The position numbers and the translations under genes are program-made. From Acrasis kona (taxonomy: Eukaryota > Heterolobosea > Eutetramitea > Acrasida > Acrasidae), in contig JAOPGA020001615.1 of the NCBI GenBank assembly GCA_026419775.2, positions 1 through 27,267 on the forward strand: a stretch of DNA of 27,267 bases, written 5' to 3'. Under the pieces are notes generated by a model. It saw only the letters and a list, made by a program, of their open reading frames with translations. It did no database searches and was not told the DNA's origin. Below are positions 1-13,000 of this stretch, piece by piece; position 1 is the first letter of the stretch; each line of letters starts with the position of its first letter.

Positions 1-61
1 TTTTCCATCAACTCTTAAAAAGTGTGTGATTCTGTGACAGGCACTATATCACCTATCTACA

Positions 62-2842
62 TCATTTACAGTCACCTGACCACTTGGCTTGCTCGTGACC
101 GCCCACTACAATAACATGTTGAGTACTTTTTGTGTGTTGCATGTGACTTACCTGGTTGTTTACTGGCCTTCTTACGACTTGCTTCATCGGCGAATGCCAA
201 AATGGTTGCATCTCGTGAGATGACGTTGATGTCTCTGATTAGAGCATATTTCTCATTGCTAATGACGGGCGGATTGGTAAAACCAAACGTGTCCTGGATC
301 AACGTCCTCAAATCTTCAAAATTTTTGGGCAACGTAATCAACTCCGATGCGACCGAGTCATCTTCTCCATTCTTGATGGTAATGGTGACTCCACTAATAG
401 ATCCACCCACTACAATAACACGTTGAGTACTTTTTGTGTGTTGTGTGACTTACCTTGTTGCTCAGAAATAGGTGCGAAGCTATGTGCACTCACTCTTCTT
501 TTCTTAATCGCTTGTTGCTCTCCATCTTCACTTGTAATAAATTCTTTGCCTTCTTCAAGCATCATCTTATCAAACTCATCATTTGGGAACAGATGAGTAT
601 TGATATAAACATCATCTTTTTTTCCAAGTACTTGTTCCAAAGTACTTACAACAACCGGATCTTTGAACAAATAATGCAGTTTCTGTTGTGTTATTTCCAT
701 GTAGAACTCCTTTTCTGTCAAAGCAGTTTTGTCAAATTGTACATCCCTTGATCGTTTTGGCATCACGATACTTATTAAAAGCACCTTGTCGAATTCGTTG
801 TAAAGCTCATCGAATTTCTCTCGCAGTCCCCTACGTTCTTTGCTAAGGTATAGTTCTGGCGCTTTTTTTTTGTAATGGGTATCTGATACTTCAAATTTGG
901 AGCAAAGCATAAAACCTGATTTGTCTCCTGCAGGACCAACTCCAGATATGTCAAAGCCAAAAGCACTTGTCGCATATGCGCCAATTTGTTCTTTTTTGTT
1001 ATTATGATAAGATGTGAGTAGATCGAGAAAGTCGTTTTCCGTCGATACATGATCGTCTTCATCTTTATTAGTAGAGATTTTGTTCACTGATCCTGTGATA
1101 TTTATTCTCTTTATCCAATCAAAATCTTTGATTACCTCATTTTTATTATTAAACACTTCAATGTTCTCGCATAATCTGGCCATTGTGCCGTGCACACACA
1201 ACGCTGACATGATCAATTCTTCAAAGGATAGACCTTTGTTGTTTGTATCCACCAAACGCTTTGCTGCATTTCTCACACTAACACTTGGAAGTTCATCCGC
1301 ATAATCTTTTAGAATTGAGGAAACAATAGCTCTAGATAGGGGTTCTTCAACGCATTCGTAATACGTTATCTTTTTATTGTTGTCTTGTGATGATTTCAAG
1401 TGGCAGATACCAGACGCCACCAAGTCAGGAATATTATGTCTGTACTTTCCAGAGCTTTCAGTGCAGACAGTAAAGACTGCGTTTTCTTTCAAACCAATAT
1501 GAATCGCCAGAGACTCTATAGCTCTTAACAGAAGAATTCGGTCATGTGTTTTTCCTTTGTAACTTTCTTTGATTGCATCCACTGCTGTTGTGGTGTGTAT
1601 ATCAAACGATCTTTTGATGGCTTGTCTTAATATATCGTTTTTGTTTTTGTGGATTCCTTCTTTCGTAACTTGTCCGATCAAGAAAATCACTTTGACTACG
1701 AGCCTCGGTCTACCAATAAGGAGGGACATTGTTTCNGTATCATTCAATACATCACTACATCCCTGTACATCAAGGTTTTCTTCGAGAAATCGTTTTGCTG
1801 ATTTGACCGTGTGGTACTTAAAGTCACTCTTAACCAAAATACTTGTCTCCTTCCCGACCGAACCCATTAGAACATCTCTATGCTTTAACGAAAGTGAAGT
1901 TCCCGCAAATGCAATGTATTTATAATCTTGGATCACCCTGCTGAGCGCACTTTTAATGCCGACCAACATGCTGCGGTCCTCCTGTCTCAAACTTAAAAAT
2001 CTAACACAGTTAGTTCTTGACATGTGAATAACTTACCCTTTGGGAAATCTGAGGTGGATATAGTTCGCCTCATCGAACGCTATACCTAATTTCGGTACAT
2101 CGGACTGTCCTCTGTTCCGTCCTCTGTTTTCAAGTAAATGGTTAATTTTCCGAACAAGAAAATTGTGGACGATGGCCTCATCATACTCAACCTCTGGTAC
2201 TTCTCTCCTTTTACACTCTTCTTCAAAGTACTCCAAGCACTTTTCGTAACATTTAGCGTAGTAGTGGGAACGTCCGTTGGTTTGGCTGTACATGAATTCT
2301 TTTGGTGTGATTCCATGAGTATCTATAAGGTGATACAAGCTGGCTAGCTTAGCGCAGATCCAAGTCAAAATCTTCTTTTCTCCCTTTGCATGCCTAATAG
2401 ATCTGTCTTGCTCATTTTGGACGGTTGTCAATTCGTTATAAAGTTTTTGCATGTAACTGTCATATTCACTGTCCACTCCAGCCGTAGAATATAACACGTA
2501 ACCAATTGAACCATTACGAAACACTTCGTGCGTTTTACCACTTCCGCTGACGGCGATATAAACTTTCATGGGAGTGGCGTTATCTGAAAGGTTCCACTGT
2601 GCTGCATTTTTATCTTGCGTGCCTAAGCGAGCGAGAGGAAAGTTCTGAAAGTCCAGAATGTGTTCTCCCTTCTTATTGTACTTGATTGGTAGGTCGATAT
2701 CTCTTTTGTTAAATTTGGGGATTAGGTCTGCTTGAACATCAGGCTGTGACTTCCATGATTTGAAATTTTCTGGAATTTTAATTAACTTGACTCTATCTAT
2801 GAACGCATCAGCGATACTTCTCTCAATGCCACGTCCCGACAT
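62..2842 (-). CDS. Crinkler-type (CRN) P-loop ATPase, four exons
   Basis: Exons (minus strand) are 2842-2037, 2000-454, 409-152 and 105-62. They splice in frame to 884 residues ending in TGA. Exon 1 carries Walker A (AVSGSGKT, residues 97-104) and, near its end, Walker B (LGIAFDEA, around residue 254). Just after the first junction comes IAFAGTSLSL, then GRPRL. This order of Walker A, Walker B, GTSLS and GRPR is what I recognise from the ATPase core of Crinkler/RHS-like proteins of oomycetes, fungi and protists. Those are multidomain proteins proposed to act in the nucleus or in biological conflict. No classical N-terminal CRN header is seen. Exon 3 adds a separate 86-residue domain (ITIKNG...LPKNFEDLRTLI...) that looks like a beta-grasp or doublecortin-like fold, a weak call. 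KKRR near the end of exon 2 could be a nuclear localisation signal. One ambiguous base (N, 1736) leaves one residue unknown. Family call fairly sure; function unknown. Confidence 0.72.
106..151 (-). other. Intron 3 of the Crinkler-type gene (46 nt, phase 1), twin of intron 2
   Basis: GTAAGT donor at 151 and TTGTAG acceptor at 106. Splicing gives a 14-residue terminal exon beginning VGGHEQ. The downstream exon starts TGGGCGG, against TGGGTGG after intron 2, so the similarity runs a few bases into the exons. Confidence 0.82.
410..453 (-). other. Intron 2 of the Crinkler-type gene (44 nt, phase 1), twin of intron 3
   Basis: GTAAGT donor at 453 and TTGTAG acceptor at 410. Splicing continues EQQ into VGGSISG. 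Over its whole length it matches intron 3 except for one 2-nt indel and one substitution. Confidence 0.85.
2001..2036 (-). other. Intron 1 of the Crinkler-type gene (36 nt, phase 2)
   Basis: GTAAGT donor at 2036 and TTAG acceptor at 2001. Removing it joins ...RFPKG to FLSLRQ in frame and brings Walker B next to the GTSLS motif. A CTAAC branch-like sequence lies close to the acceptor. Unlike introns 2 and 3 it has a unique sequence. Confidence 0.85.
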
Positions 2843-4080
2843 AATAATATCTGCACTTGCCTGTCAAGAGAAAGGACCAATCAAAGTCTTACAAAAAAAT
2901 CACAATTAACCACTTCCGGTCAATTATGACGAATATCTGCTATCTTTGGTGTGCCACCTAATTGGTGGAGGGCTTATTGTTATGACACAAATGGAGTGAT
3001 ACATTATTACTTTATACATTACCTAACATTTAAATACAACACTGTTACTCAAGGCTTTTATTGTGACTTTAACTACACCATCTTTGCTCCCACAGCTGTA
3101 ACATTGAACAATAACACATCACAAATAAAATGGCAACCTGCTTTTCATTAATTCTTGTTACAACTTTTCTTCAATAACTTTTTTGAACCATATGATTTAC
3201 AAAAATTAGATCACGTGTGAAATGAACAGTAAGTTATATGAGAAGTGTATATAGTAACTAATTTCTTAAGAATGAGGAAATCTTTGCCTGTTGTCTACTG
3301 TACAGTTTGGTTTATATTGGATAGGCTCACAAAATTTTTTCCTCTGAATCTGTGGTTGGTAATGTGTATTTGCTGTGGCTGCAGTGAAAGAGGAGGAACA
3401 GTGTTGTCATTCAACTCTTTATTATTTGTCAATATTCAATAAAATGGATGCCTGGTGGCTAGAACCATTAGAACTCCAACTAACAATTCATGGTTTCCTA
3501 CTTTTGACCTGGCCCACCAAAACCTACACACCTTGCCTGTAAGGGAAATCTATGCCAGTTTTTCATCCTCTATAAACCATCATTAAGGACTTTACTCAAG
3601 CCAAAATGCCAAGAATCTGCAATCTAGTCTGCATTCTGTTTTTGAATGGAAGAATACAGCATCTCTCCTAAAGACTTTTATCCATTACTATAGTGTAACA
3701 TGATGAAGAAAACAAGAAATCAAATTCACTACAATTAACAATTTATTAACCAATGTTTTCACTTTTCTTGTGCGACATTGTTGTTCGAATTGTACAACGT
3801 CGAATCGCACAACGTCAAATCGTACGAATCGTACAACAAGTTCATTATTGTAAATTAACATAACCAATAAAAAGCCTCCGCATTCTTTCCTTTTTGAATT
3901 AATTCTTTGTCAAGTCGTTCTGTTCGAAACGTTGGTTTCAAAAATATTTTTGTTTTGGTATAGTTTCCTCTGTTTTTGTCGAAAAAATCCGTAGATCGCA
4001 GCAAAATTCTTATTCGGCAAATTGAAATAATTCCGTTTGAAATTTATCAATCGGTTATCACAGCAAACGAAATAACAGGC
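2843..4080. other. Intergenic region, no convincing gene
   Basis: AT-rich, and divergently placed between the Crinkler-type gene (minus) and the giant surface protein (plus), so it should hold both promoters. Small open frames at 2951-3151 and 3245-3442 have no recognisable domain or codon signature. The only structured piece is the short tandem repeat near 3785. An AT palindrome (AAAAATATTTTT) lies near 3945, about 130 bp before the ATG of the surface protein. Confidence 0.6.
3785..3836. repeat. Degenerate 15-mer tandem repeat
   Basis: Units read GAATTGTACAACGTC, GAATCGCACAACGTC, AAATCGTAC (short) and GAATCGTACAAC. The TCGTACGA palindrome is created at the junction of units. It lies about 250 bp upstream of the surface-protein start codon. 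Confidence 0.75.
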
Positions 4081-7000
4081 ATGTTTCTGTTGCTCCTGTT
4101 AATAGGTTATTCACTGGCACAGTCGACATCGTGTTTCGGGGTACAATCAACAAACCCCTACGTTTGCTCAGCTCACGGTAATTGCACCTCTCTAAATGCT
4201 TGTACGTGCCGAGCTGGTTATTTCGGAAGCCGATGTGAAGCATGGTACTGTAATGGTTACATGATGAACAGCACCTCTCCCAACATGTGTCCACAATACC
4301 TTTTTGGATCGAACTATGGAGTATCGGCGTGTATCTATCCAGGAGTATGCACCACTCCAAGCATTCCCAACTATAGCTTCGAAGCTCCAAGCAGCTCTGC
4401 TTGTATAAAGAGCCCTACTAACTTTACATGGGATTACACCGACATTGTGGCCGTATGCCCAAATAACATTGACAACTATACAGCCGGTATGAAGAATGCT
4501 CCTGATGGAAATCAAGTTGTCGTATTACAAGCAAGCCAAACCAACAAAGTCCCCTCTATATCAAAAGTACTTAACTTATATAATGGGGGTTATTATATCC
4601 TCTCATTTTACGTCGCGGGGAGAAATGCATCAGCAGGTTTATATCCGTTACAAATATATGCAAAAGCCAACAATCAAACCATCATGTCTCCCAACGTTTA
4701 CACCAATGGAAATTACGTTGGCTACTCTTCGAATCAGTTTTATTTAACAGGATCAGTTTCTACCGCAAGCATCACAATAGCCGGATACAACAGCGACTAC
4801 ATTTTAGATAATGCTACCATGATCGACAATGTTACCATTAGCATGACTGGGTTCATGTGCAACGGATTGGATAGAAACTACTATGCATGCAGCTTTAATG
4901 GACAATGTGTGGCACCCAATACATGCGTATGTAATAATGGATACTACGGAGCCAACTGCGAAGCTTATGATTGTTATGGTATCATGATGAATTCTACCAG
5001 TGTTTGTGCGGGTGCTGGTACATGTGTCTCTCCTAACAAATGCGTCTGCAACGCTGCTCTAGGCGACATCAGTTTTGAAGCTAATGCCATATCTACTAAT
5101 ACCTATTACTATCCGAATAGTGCTTGTGGTGGCAACATGAACAGTGTTTATGGTAAATGGACATTTAGTTGTAGAGCAGTCATTTCGAATGGAAATGCAA
5201 ATGCATTCCATGTTCCATATCCTCCTATGGGAAATCAAGTACTAATAATTCAATCAGGTACTTCTGCAGGTACAGAGGGAATCGCCTCTCAAAACGTTAC
5301 TCTATATGCTGGAGTTAATTATCAAGTAAGCTTTTATGCTGCCTCTAGAGATAGTGGAATGGGTCCTACCAACTTGGTCGTATTGATCAACGGTAATACT
5401 GTATTCAGCGTGACACCTACTTCCACCACCACATTCAACATTTATAGATCATCTCCATTCAGTGTTAGTACCACAGGATCATATGTGTTCACAATCACCA
5501 GTAATAACGTACAGAGTATGTCCGATGCATCATCGTTTGTGGATGGAATCACGTTGACTGGACTCAATTTAAATCAAGATTGTTCCGTCACTCAACCTGC
5601 ATGCGTGAATATTCCTGATAGTTGTGGTTGCAATGCCATCACCGATTCTAGTTTCGAAAGACAACAAATTCCCACCAATAGTTTCTATTATGTGAACACT
5701 ACATGCCCAGGTCCCTTTTCTAATCCTTCTTATGGTGGTTGGAATTATAACTGTTTATCTGCAATATCAAATGGTAGGAGTGCATTCGCCACTCCTCCTC
5801 CATTCGACAATCAAACAATGGTGATTCAAAACCAAATAGATCCCAGCAGTTCTTCCCGTAATGCTGGCTACGTGTATCAAAGAGTGAATCTATGGACTGG
5901 AAGGATTTATAGAATTAGTTTTTATGCAGCCTATAGAACGAATTATGGTCCAGTGAATTTAACCATAAACATAAACGGTGTAATGTTTACCAGCGTGTTA
6001 CCAAACAGTGGAGACGTTATGAACTACTACTCATCTAATTTGTTTACGATGAACAATACCGGCGCTTATACATTGAGCATCACAGGATTTCCCTCAGTAA
6101 ATGTGACAGATTCGGGAAGTTTTATCGATGCAATTACATTGGACACCATGAATATTAATTCTGATTGTTCGTTGACACCATCGTCTTGCATGAATGTATC
6201 TAGTAGCTGTGGTTGTATGGCCAACATAGCGTATCCAAGTTTTGAAACTCCAGTGATTAATGCAAACACATACTTTTATCCAAATGCTCCTGATTGCAGT
6301 GGTTATTATACAAAGAGCTTTGCAGGAAATTGGACTCTTTATTGTAACGCTGTCTATTCGAATGGAGTTAACGCTTGGAATGTTCCTTCGATGCCACACG
6401 GTAATCAGATATTGGTGATGCAAATTAATTCTCCAACTACTGCTGGTTATGCAATGCAAAACATACAATTAATTAGCGGTAGAAGATACGTGGTAAATTT
6501 CTATGCTTCTTACCGTGCATTAACGGGTCCTTCCAACATTATTGTACTAGTCAATAATACTCAAGTGTTTAGCGTACTCCCTGCGAGTTCATCTGTATTC
6601 AATTATTACACATCACAGCCATTTACTGTAAATGTAACTGGTACTCATGTTATAGCCATTACTTGTGCGTTTGTGAATGGAAGTTATTCTGATGTTGCTT
6701 CATTTATCGACAGTTTCTCCATCAGTGCTTCTAATTTAAACAGTGATTGTTCTCTGATTCAACAATCATGTGTAGGCATACCGAATAGTTGTTATTGTAA
6801 CGCCGATATAGCTAATCCTAGCTTCGAAGTGGCGCCATTGTTAGCACCTAACACTTATAATTATCCTAACTATTATTGTTTAAACAATTCTACGAGTTAC
6901 GTTGGTAATTGGACTTTTTACTGTTATGCTGCTGTTATCAACGGAAACACCATATGGTCGAATCCATTACCACCTATTGGTAATCAAATGGTGGCTCTTC

Positions 7001-10000
7001 AATATAACTCAAACAATTTTGGTTACATGTTACAGAGCATCATGCTATATGGCCGTAGAACTTATCAAGTTAGTTTCTACGCTGCTGGTAGATTGAACTT
7101 TCCATTTACAAAAATAACAGTGTATCTTAATAGTACACTGGTATATAGCGTGGTACCTGCCAGTGCGACAGCATTTAATTATTACATATCGCCACCCATT
7201 ACCATTAATACTACTAGCTTGTATGTTTTGAATATTAGTTGTGAACCAACTGTGTCCCCCTCAGCAGATCAAGCATCCTTCATTGATGCATTTGCTATTA
7301 CGGCAACTAATTTGAAACCGAATTGCACTTTAGCTCCTGAACTCACTCCAACACCGACTCCAACACCAACACCGACTCCTACTCCAACACCTACACCAAC
7401 ACCAACGCCTACTCCAACACCTACCCCGACTCCAACGCCCACTCCAACACCTACACCAACACCAACACCTACTCCAACACCAACACCTACCCCGACTCCA
7501 ACGCCTACTCCAACACTTACACCAACACCTACATCAACACCAACTCCAACACCGACTCCAACACCTACACCAACACCAACACCTACTCCGACTCCAACGC
7601 CCACTCCAACACTTACACCAACACCTACATCAACACCTACACCAACACCTACTCCAACACCAACTCCTACACCAACTCCTACACCAACGCCCACTCCAAC
7701 ACCTACCCCGACTCTTACTCCAACTCCTACATCAACACCTACTCCGACTCTTACTCCCACAATCACACCTACACCAACTCTAACACCAACGCCCACTCCA
7801 ACACCAACATCTACTCCAACACCCACTCCAACGCCCACTCCAACACCTACCCCGACTCTTACGCCTACTTTAACATCTACACCAACTCCGACTCTTACAT
7901 CTACTCCAACACCAACGCCTACTCCGACTTTTGTACCCACCCTAACACCTACTTCGACTCTTACTCCAACACCTACTCTAGCTACAACGACCACGCCTAC
8001 TCTAATACATACACCAACACTAACCCTTACTCCCACATCTACATCTACATCTATATCCACGCCCAGTCTTATACCAACACCAACGCCCACTCCAACACCA
8101 ACATCTACTCCAACACCCACTCCAACGCCCACTCCAACACCTACCCCGACTCTTACTCCTACACCAACACCAACACAGACGCTAACATCCAATCCTACAA
8201 TGACACCCACACCAACGCCCAATATAGCACCTACTCCTACTCCGATACTTACACCAACACCTACAATTTTACCTACTTCCGCAATAACTCAAACACCAAC
8301 CTCTTCACCAACATCTACACTTACACCAACCCTAACATCAACTCCATTATTAACACCAACTCCCACAACCACGACAACTTCCACACCAACACCATCGTTC
8401 ACTTCAACATCTACTTCTCCTACAATGATGCCAACTTCTTCAGCAACAACATACTTGTTAACACCAACTCAGACATTGACATCAACATCAATATCAACAC
8501 AGACATCTACACCCACTTCTACTCCTACACAAACCTCAACACCTGTGCCCACAAATATAGTTACTACTTCTTACCCAGCAACACAAAATCCTACTATGAC
8601 TGCTACAACAACTACCCCTACTTCAACATCCGCAGCTACAACAACATCCACTTCTTCACTGACGATTACATCAACCGCCACTGTGACGCCTACCCAAACA
8701 ATTTATGCATCAACTACACCTACAGCACCTGCTACTACATCAACCCAAACTTCAACTATTCAATCGACACCTACGCATACTCCCTTGATGATAACATCAT
8801 ATAGTGTTCTAACAACAACCTTAACGTCCACACCAACACTAACTCCCACACCTACACCATCACCTTATATAATTGCCTTCTCACAGAATGGAATTACTAT
8901 TTCTTATTTTTATAACTCGACCACCAATACGTCAACAATTCTTTCATCATCCATAATCAATGGAACACAAACAATTATACCAATCAAATCTGGTATTCAA
9001 GGTGTTGTAAATCAAATCATACCCACGACTACTACCAACAGCACAGATATCATCATTTCTACTAGCATTGCAACTGGAGTTACCTCTTTATTACAATTAA
9101 ATGTGTTACCCAATAGTAATGTATCGCTCGTTGGTGTTGTGAATGGAACAACCAGTACGTTAGTACCGGTATATGATGCTGTTACAAAAACAACATCATT
9201 GTTGATTACCAGCCAGAGTGGTGATAGTACAATACTATCATCAGTATCTGTTCCAAGTATTTCACAGCCTACCACTGCTGTAGTATCAAGTTCTTTGGTG
9301 CCAACAACTAATCTATCAGTCATTTCAACTCTACCCACAGCAAACAATATCATCATCTTTGCTGTATATAATAATGCTACAGGTACAACGACGGCATATG
9401 TTTTAACGTCAAGTAACTCCAGCAATACAGCTACAATTAGTAGCTTTGATCCGAACTTGAAAACTATTACACCATCAACCACGATCAATATAACACAAGG
9501 CTATACACCAGTGCTAACTACAACGAGTACCGGTTATTCTGTTTCTATAGGTAGCAATTCAGCGGTTGTGATACCAAGTACAGTAAGTAGTAATAACGGT
9601 ACTAGCTTGAACGTAGCAATGGTGACCACTATACCTACCCCCACACCTACTCCTGTTGGTGTGGTCAATACGTCTACGCCAACTTTGACACCCTCTGTAA
9701 CACAAACCAATACAATAACCCCCACACAAACATCATCGAACTATTTCGTTATTGATTTTATGCAGAATCAGATAACAATTATGCATTACTACAACGTGAC
9801 AACCAATACATCAATCATTCAATCAGTCACCATAGTCAATGGCGTGCAGATTACGACAATCATCCATTCAAATATTCAAGGAATTATTTCTCAAATCATA
9901 CCCACCACCACAACCAATCAAACCGATATTGTTATAGTTACGTATAATAAGGGAACGACGTACCTGACACAACTAAATGTTGTTCAAAACAGCAACGTAA

Positions 10001-13000
10001 CATTGGTTGCAAAGATTAGTGGTACCGTTAGCAATCTGATACCAGTTTATGATTCAACTACTCAATCAACGTCAGTGTTGATTTCTTCCTCTAGTAGCGA
10101 TGGTTCTACTGTATTGAGCGCAGTGTCTGTTCCTAGTATATCAGCATCAACAACAAGCACTTTATCACCCTCCTCTACTCTAATAACAAATGCAACAGTG
10201 GTGTCGGTGATACCATCTGGTGGTGACGTCATATTGTTTTCAGTTTATAATAATGTAACTGTCAAATCTACTGCTTACTTCTTGGCTACCAATAGTAGTA
10301 ATAGCACCACTGCAACTATTAGTAAATACGATGATACTACTAGAACATCCACCGTATCTACGACAGTGGGTGTTACTCCGGGATTTACTCCTGTATTATC
10401 GACCACTAGCGGAGGATATTCTGTATCCACTGGAAGTAATATGGCTATTGTAATACCTTCTATAGTTAATAGCATAAATACAACCATCACCATAGATTCA
10501 GTCTATACCGTTTTGACTCCAACGCATACTCAGACACAAACTTCAACACCAACTGTTACTCCATCACCGACGCCCACTTCCACACAAACACATACACCAA
10601 CTCCTACACCCACTTCAATACAATATAATGTTGCATTCTCTCAGAACAGTATCACTGTCATGTACTATTATAACACAACATCGAACACATCTACTGTACT
10701 GTCAACATCGGTTATCAACGGAACGCAAACAACAACCGTAATCAAATCAAACATTCAGGGCATAATTGGTCAAATAGCTCCAACTACGACTACAAACTCC
10801 ACTGATGTAGTAATGTCGACATATAATAACGGAGTAACCACCATTGTACAATTAAATCTAGTAGTAAATAGTAACGTTACTACAATTGCGTCTGTAGGAG
10901 GTACACCAAACAGCGTAGTCACTGTTTACGATTCGGCTACAAAATCAACCTCTGTGCTCGTGTCTACTTCAGGTGCAGATGGTTCGACTGTTTTGAGCTC
11001 AGTATCAGTCCCCAGTATATCAAGCTCTTCATCTCCAACTCCTACCGCGAATGTGACTGTTGTATCAGTTGCTCCTTCAGGAATTCATCTTTTGGTGTTT
11101 ACTGTATATAATAACATCACTGGCACAACTACTGCTTATGTTTTAGCAGCGAACAATTCTAGTAGTACTGCTACAATTAGTAGCTTCGATACTAGTTCTA
11201 AAACAACAACCATCTCTACTACAATTAATGTGACACCTGGCTATACACCAGTGTTGACGACTACTAATACTGGTTATAGTGTATCCACTGGAGGTAACAC
11301 AGCTATAGTGATTCCAAGTACAGTAAGTACAACTAACAGCAGCGCTAGCTTGAGTGTGTCAGTGATTATCATTCCTACTTCTTCACCAACACCTACTGCC
11401 ACACCTACACCTACTCCCTCGCCTACTTTACCGACGCAAATGCTGTTGATTGTTGATTTTGTTCAGGATGGAGTGACAGTATCTCATTACCTTAATACCA
11501 CAACCAATACTACTACTGTTCTAATTTCTACCATTACTAATGGGATTCAAACAACTAATGTGATTGCATCGGGCATTATAGGTGTTGTGAGCAAGATAGT
11601 TCCAACTACTAATACCAACAAAACAGATATCATTGTCTCCACTGTTGTAGGAAATGGTGCATCCACTGTTCTCTCTCAACTAAATGTAGTTCGCAATAGT
11701 AACGTTACCCTACTGTCATCACTAACAGGTGTGGTGACTAATATAGTTCCAGTTTACAATTCTACATCAAAAACAACATCAATATTGATTTCGTCTTCAT
11801 CAACTACGGGAGGTTCGTCGACGCTAAGTTCACTATCTGTCATCAGTATATCACAATCGTCTTCCAGCACTTTATCATCCACGCCATCTGCAAATGTGAC
11901 TGTGGTTGCAATTATACCCTCTGGAGGTAATTTGATCATATTCCCTGTTTACAACAATGTTACCGGTGAATCTACTGCTTATATTCTATCATCGAATGCT
12001 AGTAGTACCACCGCGACAATTAGTAGTTATGACTTTTCGACAAAAACAACCACAGTAGCAACGACCATCGGTGTGACACCAGGATATACGCCCGTGTTAA
12101 CTACTACGAATAATGGATACTCTGTTTCGACGGGAACTAATTCTGCAGTGGTGATTCCTAATGTGGTGAACAGTGCAAATGGCACTATTGTAACTGCCAT
12201 AGTAACTGTCATGCCAACTCCCACTCCATCGTTGTCATCAGTCACTGCTTCACTATCCCAAACTCCAACACCAACTCCAGCAACGACCCAGAAGACAAGT
12301 GCCACTCCTACCAATATTCCAATAGAAACGACTAATGTACCATCAACGCTTGCCACTTTTACTCCCGTCTCAACGTTTGCACCAGGAACTTTGTCTTCTC
12401 AAGCTACCACCGTATCACAAGTTTTTTCTTTATTCTCTGGCTCCAATGCAGCCGTCTCGGGAGATGATAAACCCACAATTAATATGGCTACCAATTCTAA
12501 TAATGAGAGCGTAGTTCAATTATCATCTACATTCACTTCTTCTACAAAAACTAGGAGATCACTGGTGAGCACTGATCAAATCTCCAACGCCACCAGTTTA
12601 TCGTTCAAATTTAGTATCAGCAATAGCGCATATGGAATTAACCCTTTAGAAGCTTGGATTGCCTCTAGCAACCAAAATTACGTGCGAATCACCATTTGCT
12701 ACGATACAACTTCATTTGTGTATGTAACTCTCTCACAGAATGGCCAAAACTATTCTGTAGGCAAGCAGTTGCTCTTTTCCATGAATACTATTTACACAAT
12801 AAATGCCACCGTGACGTCTTTGAATGGACTAAGTTTAAATATGACCGGAAATAGTCAATTAAATCAGATGAAGGTAGCACTACCGAAATGGTTCTCTTAT
12901 AGTAGCATGAGGACGGCACAATCATCATTGATTGTATCGCAAAGTAACATTTTAATTACAGGAGCAGATACTACAGAACGTAACTTGAAAGAAACGAATC

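Noticed and set aside
2951-3442. Two small plus-strand open frames in the intergenic region
   Set aside because: No domain, no promoter-like context and no splice pattern. The length is expected by chance.
3976-4080. N-terminal extension of the surface protein upstream of the ATG
   Set aside because: There is no ATG in the extension, and using it would bury a clear signal peptide starting at 4081.
7345-7900. Regularly spaced short repeats suggestive of a CRISPR-like array
   Set aside because: The repeats are a coding microsatellite in a eukaryotic gene; there are no unique spacers.
7269-8222. A 317-codon Gly/Val-rich open frame on the minus strand
   Set aside because: It is the reverse complement of the (TP)n stalk: ACN CCN repeats read backwards give Gly-Val and lack stops for that reason.
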